Shown here one piece after another: positions 24,625-37,656 of a DNA stretch of 64,000 nt. The position numbers and the translations under genes were made by a program. The notes beneath the pieces are model-generated. The model was not told where the DNA came from. It worked only from the letters and a program-made list of their open reading frames with translations, and ran no database searches. This DNA comes from Onchidella celtica (lineage: Eukaryota > Mollusca > Gastropoda > Systellommatophora > Onchidiidae): positions 8,201,634 to 8,265,633 of the forward strand of contig OZ007580.1 of NCBI GenBank assembly GCA_963931925.1. The letters run 5' to 3'. Numbering within the stretch: position 1 is the first letter of the stretch; every line of letters begins with the position of its first letter.

Positions 24625-27230
24625 GTTAGCATAGTCAAAGCACTGATAAACTGTCTTCTAGAACTCACTTCTTATGTAAACCATTCTGTCCATAGTAAAG
24701 GAAAGGTAAAGAAGAATGAAAAAAATGTTTGTTGAACTGATGATGAAGATGTAGAATATAAAAATGCCAGTCTAGATTTTAAAACAGTGAACTGAGGCAG
24801 TTAATGACATACAAAAACTACTTTTATGTTTAGGTTTTCACATAAATGGAAGTGTGTACAGTCTCAGCCCATCAAGCCCTTAAGCACAGTGTACAGCTTC
24901 CATTTCAATGTTCAAACTTCTGCCATCACTTCCCACCAAGACAAGAGTACTATTTTTCACTTTTAGTACTTGCAAACAGAAAATGTTTTTTTAAGATGCA
25001 AATTTGGAAGCTAGATAAAATCACATATTATACGTCTGCCATGTGCCTGTATTTTTAATCTTGTCTTTTGGCAGACTTGTCTGAAAAGTCTGCTTGTAAT
25101 AGCAATGATGCACATCATGCATCATCACTGGATCATCAGTGAATGTAATCTGCAAAAAAGGAAAAAGAGCACTGAGAGTAAACCAGCTGCAAATCGTAAG
25201 ACTGTTAGTATAAAGTTTTCAGCTCATGCTTAGAAGTAGACATAGAATTTGAATGGCTTTTGTTAGATCCTGTGAAATCACTTTTTAATTTTCATGTCAG
25301 GATGTTGTGGCAAGAGTTCCCTGGGCCCGGTTTGAAGAAGAAAATGAGCATGTGTCAATCCCAGTGTATGATGATGGCTACTTCAATATGATAATGAGTA
25401 ATTTGACCTATTATGGAGTATCAATGACAGATTTGAAGAGACTTAAAAGGTAAAAAAAAAAACAACTTACACATAACTTACCAACTACAAGACATTCTTG
25501 TTTAATAGAAAGACATGGAAGTTGCTTGTGCAGATTATATTGTTATGGTAATGGTCAGAAATTAGTCATTGATGTTTATTCATATATCTGAACTGCGGAA
25601 TAAGAAGTTTACATTATATATTATAAGCAGTTACTTTCGCTATGAAAGTTTTGCAGCAGCCTAGTAGTTGTCTGTTCAGTCACAGATAAAAGGTATTTTC
25701 AAAAATGAACTGTCCACTTCATGTCACATTTTGCAGATTTTTTTGCAGGCCAATGATTTTTACTGAATTTCCACTGCCTTAATGTACAGCTCATGTTCTT
25801 TGTGTACATAGTATTATATGTGACATATTCTTGAATTTGATTTTGCAGACACAGTCAGTTTAAGCCAGGGCTGACTTCTGAGATGCAGAAAGAACTATAT
25901 TTATGTCTGAAAGTACTTGTTCATGCATTGGAACTATTTAATGTCACCTATTACGTGACTGGCGGTGCTATGATTGGTGTTTATCGTCACCATGGACTGA
26001 TCCCGTGGGATGATGATTTGGATATTGCGGTGAAAGTCTCTGACTGGCTGAAGGTGAAACAGGTATGGAAATACATAAAATAATTACAGTCAGTGCGCTA
26101 ACACAATAGCCTGACTCAGACTTAGGTCAATATTTAATTCATCTTCTATATTCTTTTTGTGTTCAAGCCCAATACTGTCATCTGAACATAAAACAAATGC
26201 ATTAATAATTCCCGCAAGGACATAGTAATGCTTTAAAGAACTGGCACTATACCAAAATATATTTCACTATGACAAAACAGTTCTTAGACTTTTCTGAAAC
26301 AAAGTGTCCAGACAAAGGCGAATTGCATCCCTTTTGCTGTTTGCACTTATTGACTAATAAGATATGTACAGTGAAACTTAGTTATAAAGAGATGTAATGT
26401 TCCACCAAAAATGTCTCATTATACCTGAGGTGTCGCTATTCCAGGAAAGAGTACCAAAAGCAAGGCAAAGGATAAAATACCCTGCTCCTAATGCCTAATG
26501 ATGTATTGAGAAAGCATAATTGTGGTGTTTTTGGTTAACCTTTTGACTGCGCCGTGGATGTACACCTTGCATCCTAAGGTCAATAGTGTGAGTGCGCTGT
26601 ATGCGTACACTAAAACCTGTAGTGAGAGTGTGCAGTCCAATGCACATGTAGCAGTGAAAAGGTTAAATAAGGATCATAGATGTACAAAAGGTTGTATTTA
26701 CTGTCTATTTTTCTTTCTTTCAGATCTTGACATGTATTCCAAACTTTGATCTTCAAGCCAATAATGGAATGATGTTCAAGTTCTTCTACAAAAAATCTCC
26801 GCTGTTGAATGGGGAAACATTTGTCCGTTTCCCATTTATTGATATTTTCCTTCTTAACGAAGATGCCCACCTAACCTGGACAGTAAAATTCTTCAAGAAA
26901 CATTTGTCTGTTTATAAGAAGTCAGACATCTATCCCGTTAAGAAACGTCCATATGGTGATATATTGGTGTCTGTACCCAGGACTATGGAGAAGATGGTTG
27001 TGACAGTATATAATGGAAAAGATAAGTGTGTAAGTAGAGACTATAATCATGTTGAGGGTAAAACTATTTATTTTTATAGGACAATTCCATGTGAAAGGCT
27101 GTTTGGTATATACCCATTTGTCAAGCGAACAAGAAGAGTTATTGGAGACAAAACTGTTCTTACCGAGTCACTGATGTTGGGTAAGAGGGAGATTAGTTCT
27201 TTTACGGTACATGAATATGATGAAATGTAA
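24418..27230 (+). CDS. LicD-family (fukutin-like) type II membrane protein, 4 exons, 358 aa
   Basis: Spliced gene: join(24418..24624, 25301..25449, 25849..26062, 26724..27230). All junctions are GT-AG and the frame stays open to TAA, giving 358 residues. Residues 1-3 (MKK) are followed by a hydrophobic segment at about 4-20, which reads as a signal anchor. Residues 156-178 carry the LicD signature: TGGAMIG, then RHHGLIPWDDD and LDI; this family uses the aspartates to bind metal and nucleotide. A second family-like motif, FPFIDIF, is at 226-232. Sequons at N103 and N150 fit a luminal catalytic domain. LicD/fukutin proteins transfer phospho-sugar or phospho-alcohol groups, and animal members act in the Golgi on glycans; the substrate here cannot be read from sequence. 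The start at 24418 is chosen because it sits just before the anchor; an acceptor-like CAG at 24396-24398 suggests a non-coding 5' exon upstream. FKTN and FKRP are longer, so I give no symbol. Confidence 0.88.
25301..25449 (+). CDS. LicD-family gene, coding exon 2
   Basis: Acceptor TTTTCATGTCAG|GATG and donor AAAAG|GTAAAA. Encodes residues 70-118 plus two bases of codon 119 (DVVARVPWARFEEE onward), including the N103-L-T sequon. Entry phase is 0 and exit phase is 2, matching the neighbouring exons. It has no ATG-initiated frame long enough to be noticed by a simple ORF scan. Confidence 0.85.
25849..26062 (+). CDS. LicD-family gene, coding exon 3 (catalytic signature)
   Basis: Acceptor TTTTGCAG|ACACAG and donor AAACAG|GTATGG. 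Encodes residues 119-190 and carries the whole nucleotidyltransferase-like LicD signature (TGGAMIG, RHHGLIPWDDDLDI). Exit phase is 0. Confidence 0.92.
26539..26662. mobile_element. 124-bp piggyBac-type MITE in LicD intron 3
   Basis: TTAA (26535-26538 and 26663-26666) flanks inverted ends CCTTTTGACTGC / GCAGTGAAAAGG, differing at one position. It is AT/GC-mixed and non-coding, and lies 60 bp upstream of the last LicD exon. Confidence 0.82.
26724..27230 (+). CDS. LicD-family gene, last coding exon
   Basis: Acceptor TTTCTTTCTTTCAG|ATCTTG. Encodes residues 191-358 (ILTCIPNFDL to HEYDEM) and ends in TAA. The FPFIDIF motif lies about 40 residues after the WDDD motif, the usual order in this family. 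AATAAA-type signals lie downstream at about 27545-27562, but in a low-complexity (AAAT)n stretch, so the poly(A) site is uncertain. Confidence 0.88.
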   Translation: MLTCIPNFDLQANNGMMFKFFYKKSPLLNGETFVRFPFIDIFLLNEDAHLTWTVKFFKKHLSVYKKSDIYPVKKRPYGDILVSVPRTMEKMVVTVYNGKDKCVSRDYNHVEGKTIYFYRTIPCERLFGIYPFVKRTRRVIGDKTVLTESLMLGKREISSFTVHEYDEM

Positions 27231-27631
27231 AATTTTAGTTTTCTGCCAAAGTGAGATTTATCCATTGGACTATTTCTATCCTCTTCTTTTTGTGGATATG
27301 TCTGAAATGTGGCCATTGCATCCAGGTCTTCTTGACCCTTTTTTTTTGTAACCCTTCTTTATGTTAAGATTATTTCTGAAATTTTGCCACCATAAAATGA
27401 AACTTAAGATATAGCAATTTTTTTTTTTGAAACTGTGATTTATGACTGACCATTCTTTTTCTGTTTAGGGCATTCAGATTGAAATGCGAGTTTGTCTGTC
27501 TCCACTGTGTGCATAATTCAATGACTGTGTTGAAGCAAATAACCAAATAAATAAATGAATAAAAAAAAATTAATATAGAAATAAATAGATAAATAAGTAA
27601 ATAAATGAATGAATAAGGAAGTATAAATAAA

Positions 27632-28040
27632 CTAGATGACCTACCGGGCATTGCCCAGAATAAACAATCATGTGCTCCCCCCCCCCTCTCTTTCTCTCTC
27701 TCAAATAACAAAATTAAGTTATAAACTACAGTCTTGCTTCAGAACTCATGCGCACCAGAAAACTACGCACCAAACTGAACACTCTTGATACGGTTACTTT
27801 TTATGACATGCACGGTACCATATAATTATTACGAAACAAACATGCAAAAATACAGATGTCACATAGCAATAAACACTGTTATTTTTTTAAAATACATGCT
27901 TGAAGTAAACAACTTTTAATTATAGCCATCATCTTCCTTATCCCAGTTGCCACTTTCCTGCCAAATTTAAGGCCTGAAGAGTGTATAGTTTGGTCAGTTA
28001 GTCATGCCAAAGGTAGCAAGTTACTGAAATATATAATAGA
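27632..28040 (-). mobile_element. Helitron-like element, copy B
   Basis: On the minus strand it runs from A|TCTATTATATATTTCAG to hairpin CTGGGCAATGCCCGG plus GTCATCTAG|T. It is alignable with copy A over its whole 409 bp, including the C/G tract near the hairpin. It lies 400 bp downstream of the LicD stop codon. Confidence 0.85.
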
Positions 28041-30061
28041 TAATGAATAAGTAAGTACATGTGCATACAGGTAGTTATTTGACTTAAAAATCATTAACAT
28101 ATTTTATTATATGTAAGCTGGTTATTAAAAAGTAAGTTGAAAAATTAAAAGAAAAAGTTTTGCATCAATTACATGCAGATGAAACTGAAAGTTTATAATG
28201 ATGCATAATAAGGGCAATTTTTTCTCTATTGTTTTGCCTCGCTGCATGGGTGGACAAAAACACAAAAAACTGCTGTTGTTAGGACTATCCTGAGTATTGC
28301 ACCTACTTGAAGTCATTTGCATCTTACTTAGAACTGTCAACTGCTGAACTCGGTACTGTTGGTTATTATTTGAACCTGTAGTCTTTTCTTTATCAGCTGA
28401 CAGGTTATAACCAGATATTCCATGCTGTGCAATTTACAGGTTCTACTAAGTAGAACAAATCTTAAATTACTATTTTAGTTATGTTTACGACTCGATAAAT
28501 AAATGTATATATGTAATTACTTTTATCCATGGCAGACAGGCAATCAGGCAGACAGAATACATATGACATGTATTGTATATGCATGTATACATTTGTAGAT
28601 AAAAATATACATGTAATTTATAGATTTTATTCATTCGTCAGCATCAACAACAACAACAAAAAAGGAATATTTATCTTTTTGCTTTTCTTCATGCATTTAG
28701 GATGTATCATTTTATTGCGTTGCATTGCCATTTTCTTGCCCCATTTTTAAAAAATTTATATTTACATATCAACTGCCTATTTTTCTTTCACTTGCTCTCA
28801 CGTTTGTTCTTTAGTTCTTATCTCACCCTCTCCTTCTCTCACACTTGATAGGGAACCATGACTATACTTAGTTTGTTCATTTATCAGCTGTTATTGATTT
28901 GACTTGAGCATCTGTAGTTTGTGTAAGATCTTTAAGATCATCTAAAATTCTTTCTCTCAAATCACCTTGGAAGTATAACATAGATGAAATTTAAAAGACC
29001 TTCACTCTTCTGTATTTAAATTTGCTGATGCATTATTTCGGATTTAGAATTTATCTCGTCTGGCAACTTTCTGTCATGGTTATTTCCTGCTTTGTTATAC
29101 CCAGCAACATGTCTTTTATTGTTAGTTGTGTCTTTCGTCCTATCCATGTGTTAATTATACATTCAACTTCTTGCCATAATGTGGGCTTGGCCACTCGACA
29201 TAACATAAAAACTTGCTCATTATAATCGACATAACATAAAAAAGTGATCATTATAATCTTTCTCCTGAAAGTGCGAGCACAGCTCACTGTCTCAAATATT
29301 CAATTCATATCAGTAATGAGTATGGATGAGTATTTTCCATTGTAAAACCCTTAATCAGGTTTCCGTTTTTCACTATTGCCCAGAGTTGTTCTTGACTTGT
29401 TTGAGTGGAGGTGATATCAGTACTATAAGTTTTCTTTCTGTGATCTCATTGCCATGCTACTTACATCAATACAATCATTTTCGTTGGGAATGCTTTTTGC
29501 GTTAACTTTTGTGCAAGTTGCGGAGAAGCTTGAAATAACTTGAATAATTAGTGCTGGGCAGCAACTTGCTTTTGAGAGGTCTGGATTTTTGGATCATCGA
29601 CTTCAGAATCTGGATAGCCGGATGATGATGCAAAGTGTTAGACCAGATGAGAAAATCAGGTCTCAACCTTCAATCCAATTGGTGGAGAGAAAAGAGTTAT
29701 GGCATACATTTCTTGACTTCAAAGAGGAGTTAGTAGGTTAATTATCCTCTTTTTAATATATTCCTTTTTTTTGGGGGGGAGTTCCTTTTAAAGCATTGCA
29801 ACCTTGTGAGCATCTGTGCGCGGGGGGAGGAGGACTCACATTATTAAGTGGATTGTTTTTTTTAAGGCGGAGATGGGGCAGAGAGACGAACTGTTTCATT
29901 ATGGAACGAGCCTGTGCACTAGATTTCTAAAAGCATGTTGGAAGTGGGTCGCAATTTGCGAGCAGGTCATCCGCTTGTATCTGGATAACTGCACTGATCC
30001 ATTTATTTAAGTGGATATTCAAATCTAAACACGGATCCCCACCCAGCACTACTTTACAGCA
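28041..30061. other. Non-coding, nothing recognised
   Basis: AT-rich. A 27-bp direct duplication with TCGACATAACATAAAAA lies at 29196-29254. No gene supported. Confidence 0.6.
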
Positions 30062-30463
30062 CCTTAATAATAAAAAAAAATATTGTGGAGCATTAATTCA
30101 TTGTGGTGCAGTTTTTACCCCCCCCCCCCTTTTTTTTTATTTGCTCAATGCTACAGCCTAAATAACTTTCAAAAATTATAAAATTAATTTTCTGAAGTGA
30201 CAACTAATTTAACAATATTTTTTTTTTTGTATTGCCCCATTGCATTTTTTAAATTCAGGTTTAAAGCAATCTTTTAAAAATGTTATGACAGTAAAGAAAG
30301 TACAATGATTTTGCAGGGGGGGGGGGGGGGGGGGAGGGGAGAGGTAGGGCGGCTCCTTTCATAAGCCCAACACATGGGTGACTATGTGAAACACTGAAAG
30401 TAGTGAAAGCAAGAAAAGTGAGAGCCCAGGTTCATTGCAGGCAATGCCTGGCACCTCATCTAG
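30062..30463 (+). mobile_element. Helitron-like element, copy C (diverged)
   Basis: The 5' part (TTAATAATAAAAAAAAATA, then ATTCATTGTGGTGCAGTTT) aligns with the Helitron nested at 44334. The 3' end has hairpin CAGGCAATGCCTG plus GCACCTCATCTAG. The first base and the base after CTAG no longer match the A|T rule, so it is older. A 19-G tract lies at 30316-30334. Confidence 0.65.
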
Positions 30464-30477
30464 CTGTGTTTAACAAA

Positions 30478-30894
30478 TTAGAGATGGCCTTTGGCACTTT
30501 GTCCAAGCTTCTCTTGTTTCTGCTTCCAATTCCATGCGGGGAATGTTCCATTAACTATATGTAACAAGTCATCTTCGTGCCTAGTGATTCCTGCTGACAC
30601 CCAGTTGCTGAGAAAAACAATATCTTAGATTTGTAGAGCAAGTCTCAACTGTGCCATATTTTCTGAAACATTTTTGGTAAGTCCTTACCTTTCATTGTGC
30701 TAATTTTTTGTGTGGGGGCCAAAGTTCCTTGCTTTGTATTTTCATAACAGGATATTAAGTCAGATTTTAATTCATTCCAAAAAATGATGCACAATGTATA
30801 AAATTCTGCAGTTAAACCATCAATGCCTGGGGCTGAATTACATGTTCCTACAGGCATCTGCCAACTTCTTCCATGGTCATTTCTTGATCAGTAT
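30478..30894 (-). pseudogene. Degenerate L1/Tx1-like reverse transcriptase fragment
   Basis: The minus-strand frame at 30645-30857 reads SAPGIDGLTAEFY..FWNELKSDLISCYENTKQGTLAPTQK, the first RT block of L1/Tx1-like LINEs (consensus pattern of the type SPGxDGLxxEFYxxFW). A stop and frame breaks lie on both sides, and weak similarity continues down to about 30480 (NWVSAGITRHEDLL). Confidence 0.6.
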
Positions 30895-31758
30895 TGGTAT
30901 AATCATATCCTCGTGAAATATATTTGCACAAAATGTGGTTGTGGATCAACTACTCATTTCTTATAAAGTTTAGAAAAAAATTTGTGAATTTCTTTGATTT
31001 CGTGATTGACTGCTGACCATACGATTGTCTGTTTGCAGATTTGTTGTTAAATTTTGTCTCTTTTGAAGTTATCATAAAAATGAATTTTGCCTCCATGTGG
31101 AAGAAATTAGAATCTTATATCTAGTTCTAGCATGAGGCAATGATGCAAATCTGTGTAAATTACCACCAATAGATGGACTGGTTCTAGATTATCAAATGAA
31201 AGCAGTTTTGTGATGAATCAAAACTGTGAGCTCAAAAAGAAAAACAACAACAATAAAAGCATTAACTCACTGTGTCATCACCATCATGCAAACACCAGGG
31301 GTCGATACTTTTTACAAGTTGAAGAGTGATCTGAAAGCTGTTTCATTAGGTGTACCTTCTAATGCTTAAATTATGATCACTTACTCTCAGTGCCTATTTA
31401 CCGGGCTGTCTAATCTCACTATACTGCTGTGGCACACATGGGGTTAATGCACTTGTAAGTCAGATTTTGAGTTAACTTTGTAATTTAGGTCAAAAGTGAC
31501 ATTTTCAACCCCTTTTGAGAATGGCTTATTTACATATTTACCTGTCGAGGCATACCAATGCTCCCGTGGTGAAGTACTTTTTTTGCGCAGCCTTCTCCTA
31601 CTTGTTGGGCACTCGTTTGTTACATGTAATATTAATTATTACTATAGTATTAGTTCATGTATGTACACATGTATATTGTATCCTCCTCATCCCTTCTTCC
31701 AACTGACTGATCAGCCACCAGGGTCAATTCAAACGTTATTTATGTTAAGGAAAAATTA

Positions 31759-32568
31759 CAGTAAAACCTCGTTATACCGCCAAGTAAGGGGCAAACAGAA
31801 AATTGGCGGTATAACGAGAATGGCGGTACAACGAAAATACCATGTAGAACAAGGGAAATAAGTAATTAAGTAATTTACCAACATTGGACTGGCCAACATG
31901 TCTAAAATATTGCAGTTATCTCCCTTATCTCTCCACTGGCCATAAACCTCCGTTGTCATTTTGAAGTTTACATTGCTTTCATTTGTATTTTTTTGTTGTT
32001 GTTGTTTTTTGTGTTTATGTGTGTTGGAGTTTATTTATTCAGGAAATCGCACCTCAAGAGTAAAAGTATTATTGCAACACGACAAATAATGTTACATTAC
32101 AATTCAGCAACAAACGTGCGTTGTTTGCATCGTACTCCGCGACCGGTATGAACCAGTTGAAGCACCACCTCACGCGCGCTTAAGTTCGATCGCAAACTCT
32201 CTATTGAACTATGACCCGTCTTTCCCACTGCATGCCCCGTCAGTAGGCCTATCAGGACTTCAAAAGCGAAGACTGTGTAGTAGGATTGGTGTTTGAGTAA
32301 CAAGCACAGACTGTGGCGCCACGTGATGTTCCGTCTATTCGTTGGATTTAGGTAGAGGTGGGGAGTGGGGGTTAAATTTACGTTGGCGCTATAACGAGCA
32401 ATATTTACTATATTCAAGTTATGAATGTAGCAGTCAAAGTGTTGGCGGATGGTGGTATAACGAGATTTTTAGTGACTTTGTATAGGTGTCAGATCCGTTT
32501 CACGGCGAAAAGCTGGCGGTATGCGGGAATGGCGGTATAACGGGTGGCGGCATAGCGAGGTTTTACTG
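31759..32568. mobile_element. pogo/Tigger-type (Tc1-mariner) non-autonomous element
   Basis: TA duplications (31757-31758, 32569-32570) flank inverted ends CAGTAAAACCTCGTTATA and ATAGCGAGGTTTTACTG. Several internal GGCGGTATAACGAGA-like subterminal repeats lie near each end. 810 bp with no DDE transposase frame. The termini are characteristic of the pogo/Tigger group. Confidence 0.88.
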
Positions 32569-35500
32569 TACTCATCCTATCAAAAGTTAATGTTTTAATT
32601 TAAGTGAATTGAACTGACTCACTCGTCACCTGAAATTCACACTATGTATCTACAGTTGGTTACCTCTAAATTACTGCAAGCAACCCATGGGTTGCAGTCC
32701 TAACCAATTATCGATATTTACATACACCCCTATACTATAGAAAAAAAACAACTTTACATCCTGTAGTTAAAAATTGGCAAATATATTAATGTGGTAAGAC
32801 AAATTGGTTAATATGGAGGCATGCAAAAATACAATGATATGCATGAAATCATTTCACATTTTAAGTGATATTTAAGGAAAATGCGCAGATTCTTTTAAAA
32901 ATTAATGACCTATAATTATACATGGACAATACCTACTCCTACGCAGAGAAAATTTACACATTTTTTTTATCAGCATAAATTTTCCAGATTATAATTTGAT
33001 GACCTTTAACCTAGAGATTGACAAGTATTTTTCCTGTGCATATGATCTATATATTATATTTGAGGGCTCGGAAGAAAATTAACATGTTTAACAGCACTTA
33101 GTTTTTAAACTCACGAGAAAATATTTCAAATTACTTGAAGCTGGTTCTGAAGCAATCTACTCTAGCTCCCAATTTATAAGAGAATCCATAAAAATTTATA
33201 TTATCCTCCCGCAACAGATACAAGTACATGCATTTTCTCTTGTGCGCAGCATGATGTACATATGTAATGAATTTTCAAGAGATGTGAAACCAGCTCAGTC
33301 AAAATCGGGTCACAGAAATCTAGCAGTGAGGTTAACAAGAGCACAACAAGATCGACCATTTCAAAATGCTTGTTTTTTTTCTCAATCTATTGTAGTTTCC
33401 CACACAACATTTCAACACTGATAATAAACAATCCTTCTAAGACGAGGGAGCAGAGCACTTGTAAACTTTCATAAAAGCGGGTGTGATGAGAAACAAACAT
33501 TGCAAACATCACTACAAAACACACACAAGAAAATACAAAAGTCGTTCGGGAATCAGTTATTTCGTTTACTATTCTTTTTTGCCCATTTTTTTTTTCTTTT
33601 CGATAAATTTCATTGGAACAAATCAGTAAAAACAACTATATGACAGCCACATCTCAAAACACAAATAAAATCATGTTTTTCACTGAAATGATCTACATTT
33701 TATTCAGTCAACCTTCAAGTTACCGGTACCTCAAAAAGCCATTTCATTCTTTAGTACCACACAGTTTTTGAAAATATGAAATACTTGTTTCCAGTAGATC
33801 TATATGACAACTCTTTCTGCTAAGAATGTGCAAGCACAGCCAACACAGAATATATGCCAAAATAGTTATATTTCAGGGCTTGACCAAATGATAATGTAGA
33901 ACATTTACAATGAAATGCTGTGCACCTATACAATAATAATATGTATCAGCTATAATATGTATCAGCTATAACAAGCTCTTTTCATACACAGTCCAATAAA
34001 AGTCAAACATATCACTTAAATTCATACAAATTACAAGACAATGCCAGGTACAGAATTTTCTCTGGAATGAGAAAATCGTTCACCGAAATTTGTTTAGTGT
34101 TAAAATTATCTGGAGTGATCAAATCTCAACAATATATTACACACACACAAACAATGACTACAATTTATCATACTTACCTTCAAGGATCCAGACTTAGGAA
34201 ATGTTCACAGGTGACCAAACATAAGCCAGTTTGCCAGTGTTTCCTCATGCTATTTCCTCCACAACAACTAATAAGTACATCATTACAACTCTACTTACAC
34301 CATACTGCTTTACAAAACACCTAGCAAGAGTCCTATTGATTACTCATACACATTTTCTTTTTGTTTCCGAAACTCTATTTTTTTTAACACGAAGTCTGAA
34401 TTACAGTCAAGGGGGGGGGGGGGGGGGGGGGGGGGAATCTGCCTCATCACCTGATGAACTACACCAGTGTGATGGAGTTGTTAATATGAGAGTTTAGCAT
34501 ACTGAAATATGGTATATCACACATTTCTTTTGAACTAAGAAATTTTTATCAGCCTTTTTAAATTTATATAGCATTTTATTTTTGTCACATAAGACCCAGT
34601 TCTGTCTTATTGGCTTATGAGTTCCTTAAATCTGCTGAAGTGTATACTTACCCATTTGAAATTCTTCCACGTTCAGAGGAAATGTGTGATATCAGCTTTT
34701 TTTTTTCCACAGACAACAAATTTCTTTGTGCAACATTTAACAAAATAGAAATGAGTGTGTGTTAGAATAGAAAAATATACTTCACATCACAGCATTCTTC
34801 ACTCTAGTTGGGAAGTTAAATATCAAATTAGTTACTTTTGATGAGACAATTCCAGAAGGTGTGGAACAAGTTGGAACAAGAGGAGACAATGACATGGTGT
34901 TTACAGAATTATTTCCCTCTAATGACACAAAACCATAATCAACATTTCTCTTCTCCAACATTAATGAAAAGCTTCCACATGCTTACCTGTACACTCTCCA
35001 TATAAAAGAAAAGTGTTGTCTTCCCATCAAGAAAATAGTATTACACAGATTACAGCACATAACTCTCACCTCATGCAAAATGTTAAATTTATAAATTGCA
35101 TGTAAAATAGCTTTTAAAAGTGTTTTATCTTATAACTCACAGTTGAGGTACTTCAAAGAAATAATCTATGTTGCTATCTGTACATTGTCAATGTCATTTT
35201 CACTCATTTTACCTACTTCAGACTGGTTAGCTATTGAATCAACCTGAGGACTATTAAAAACTGGAAATAAATTGCAATGTTTCTTGTTTAAACAAGAATA
35301 CCAAGATTCACTCTCTCCTTCCCAGTTTCCACTATTCCTGAGATTTTCAAAATGCTAAAGGGCCTTGACAACTGAGGTATCTCTGTAATCAAGAAATGCA
35401 AATACGGTCACCACAATTTAGTTTTTCTAACCTGTATGATTAAAAAATTGCTATTCATTCCACTATATTTCTTACCTTTTCAAATGCTCAACTGGCAGTC

Positions 35501-37494
35501 CTGGGCAATGCCACATGAAAAACATTCGCATACAAAACAAAAGCACTTTACATACCTACAATGTGAAAGAGATCAGGAGGCCTCAAAACACAGTAACATT
35601 CAACATCCTCAAAAAAACACTGAAACACAGCTTCCATACAACTTTACAAGTATACGTCAACTCAAAGTTCAAAGCAACCAAAAATTTGTGTGAATGTGGA
35701 AAATGACAGCCTGAACAGCAAGAGGAACATGTACAAAAATGTAATTTCTCACGATGCACCCATGATTTCTTAAGTCAGTGGCCACCCAAAGAAGCAGCCT
35801 TTGCATTCCGTTATCTCAGCAAATGCAACTAACTTATCTTTCTGTCCTGCAACATGAAAGTTTTTAAACTTTGATCATGCTTTAAAAAAAAATTTCCACG
35901 ATTTCTCTAGAGCATGCATGAGCAAACTTTCATAAGGGACTCAATCTGAAAAATGTGAGAATACAGAGAGCCATACTCTCACCTCATATTAAAGCCCTTC
36001 TTCTACAATGACTTGTTATTTATTTGGAAGTCAATTTTAAAGAACATTTTCTTTGAGGGGGGGGGGGAATGTGTGTGGGTTATATTTATTTTTCTTATAG
36101 CTCAGGAACTGGTAGGTAAAGGAATTTTCAATCAACCTCCGGGACCAGCCAAAACTGCTTGGTGGGCCTAATGTGACCCAAAAAGGTTGCCCATATCTGG
36201 TCTAGAGTCAATGCCCGCCACAATTTATTCAGGGCAGCAAAACAACTGCCTCCTTCAGCATGGACAGGATAAAATGGCTTTATTTCCACAAACACTATTA
36301 CATTCACAAATATTAAATTGCAATACAAACATATCATGGGCAATTTAATCACAAAAGACAACAACAGCCACTCTTGTCAGGTGAATTTGCAATAAACAAG
36401 TTATGACTGTAAGGTTATGAAAAGTTGAGAGTCTGAAACAATGCATTTGGCAACAAAAATTACAACCTATCACCCAAAAATGACCTTTATACCATTGGAA
36501 CCCATTTTTTTTTTTTTTTGGATAAGCCTGTCATAATTTTTTAAGTGCAATTTTCTAACTACTAACCTCCTCACTAGCCAACTATCAGCCGAATGATTGG
36601 TCCTGATTATGAATTCCTCTGTACTAATTAATGTGTATATAAACTTGCCATGACCAGCTACAAACACACCAGAACCTGTAAGTCCAACAGGAACAATTCA
36701 TCACAGTGCTTACCTAATGGCCTAGCCAAGTCAAGACTTGGGCCAAAAATTGCTCTCTCGTGTTCTTTTTGAAGTCAAGCGCGGTACTGTCATACAAGGC
36801 AAACTAACTCATCTGACTAAACCTTGACAAAACAGTATTATTCAGTTTTCTCAAAACTGAAAAATGTGATAGGCCATTAAATGAAAACAGTGATCAATTT
36901 CTCGTAAGCTTTCATAGTAAAACTGACAGATGAAACATAATTCAGACCATGATAAGTGGAAAATCACAGACCTGAGGGACAAATAACCGGCACTAAATCT
37001 GTAGTCTCCTGTTGCCTTCCTGCCACTAAATTAATTTGAAAAAAAAAAAATATCAAAATTTGTGTTGCCATGTGCATGGTTTCTAACATCATAACGTCCA
37101 TTCAAAAAAAAATATTTTAAAATGGACATGTGACCTGACTCCCAGTGAAAAAAACTTGCTTGACAGAAATTTGCATTTCACAATTCTCAAATACACATCT
37201 CATTTTAAAAAAAAAAAAAAAGAAAAGTACAGAGAATGAAGAAACTGAGCCATTTTCCCCAGACACAGCGAAACTGATGACATCCTTGTATACTCAAATG
37301 GAGCCGTGTGAAATGATTACTACAGGCACTGGGACTGCTGTCAGAACCAACACAAGGAGAGAACACAGAACCTGAGGAGTATTAGAAAGGATCAACTCTC
37401 TCGTGGTATTTCACTCCTTGGCAAAGATATGGAAGGTGACTGAGAAACACTGAGGAAGCGTTAAGTGCGCTGAAAGACTGCTGAGGTGCTGCCA
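32569..37494. other. Non-coding; includes the ARGLU1 3' UTR at its right end
   Basis: AT-rich, no homologous exon. The ARGLU1 transcript must continue left from 37495; its poly(A) site is not resolved. The 25-G run at 34411 lies here. Confidence 0.55.
34411..34435 (+). repeat. 25-G homopolymer
   Basis: The longest of nine G or C runs of 13 or more in the window; the others are at 1439, 11425, 12314, 13615, 19753, 30316, 45590 and 57755. Confidence 0.95.
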
Positions 37495-37656
37495 TTATTT
37501 TCCGCCTAGCGAAAACGATAGCTTTGGGCGAGCATTTTTCTTGTTCAAGATGATTTCTTGGTCTTTCTTAGAGCGTCTCTTCTCCTCTTCCTCCATTCTC
37601 TGTTTCTCTTCTAGCATCTTCCGTTGCTCTTCCACAAGCTTTAGCTGTTCTTCCGC
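37495..37656 (-). CDS. ARGLU1: ARGLU1 last coding exon
   Basis: Acceptor CTTTTATTTACAG|GCGGAA. Encodes [13 protein letters not shown] through [11 protein letters not shown] and stops at TAA (plus-strand 37495-37497). The C-terminal RPKLSFSL is diagnostic of the family. The 3' UTR must extend below 37495; its end is not identified. Confidence 0.95.
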   Translation of the reverse strand, partial: AEEQLKLVEEQRKMLEEKQRMEEEEKRRSKKDQEIILNKKNARPKLSFSLGGK

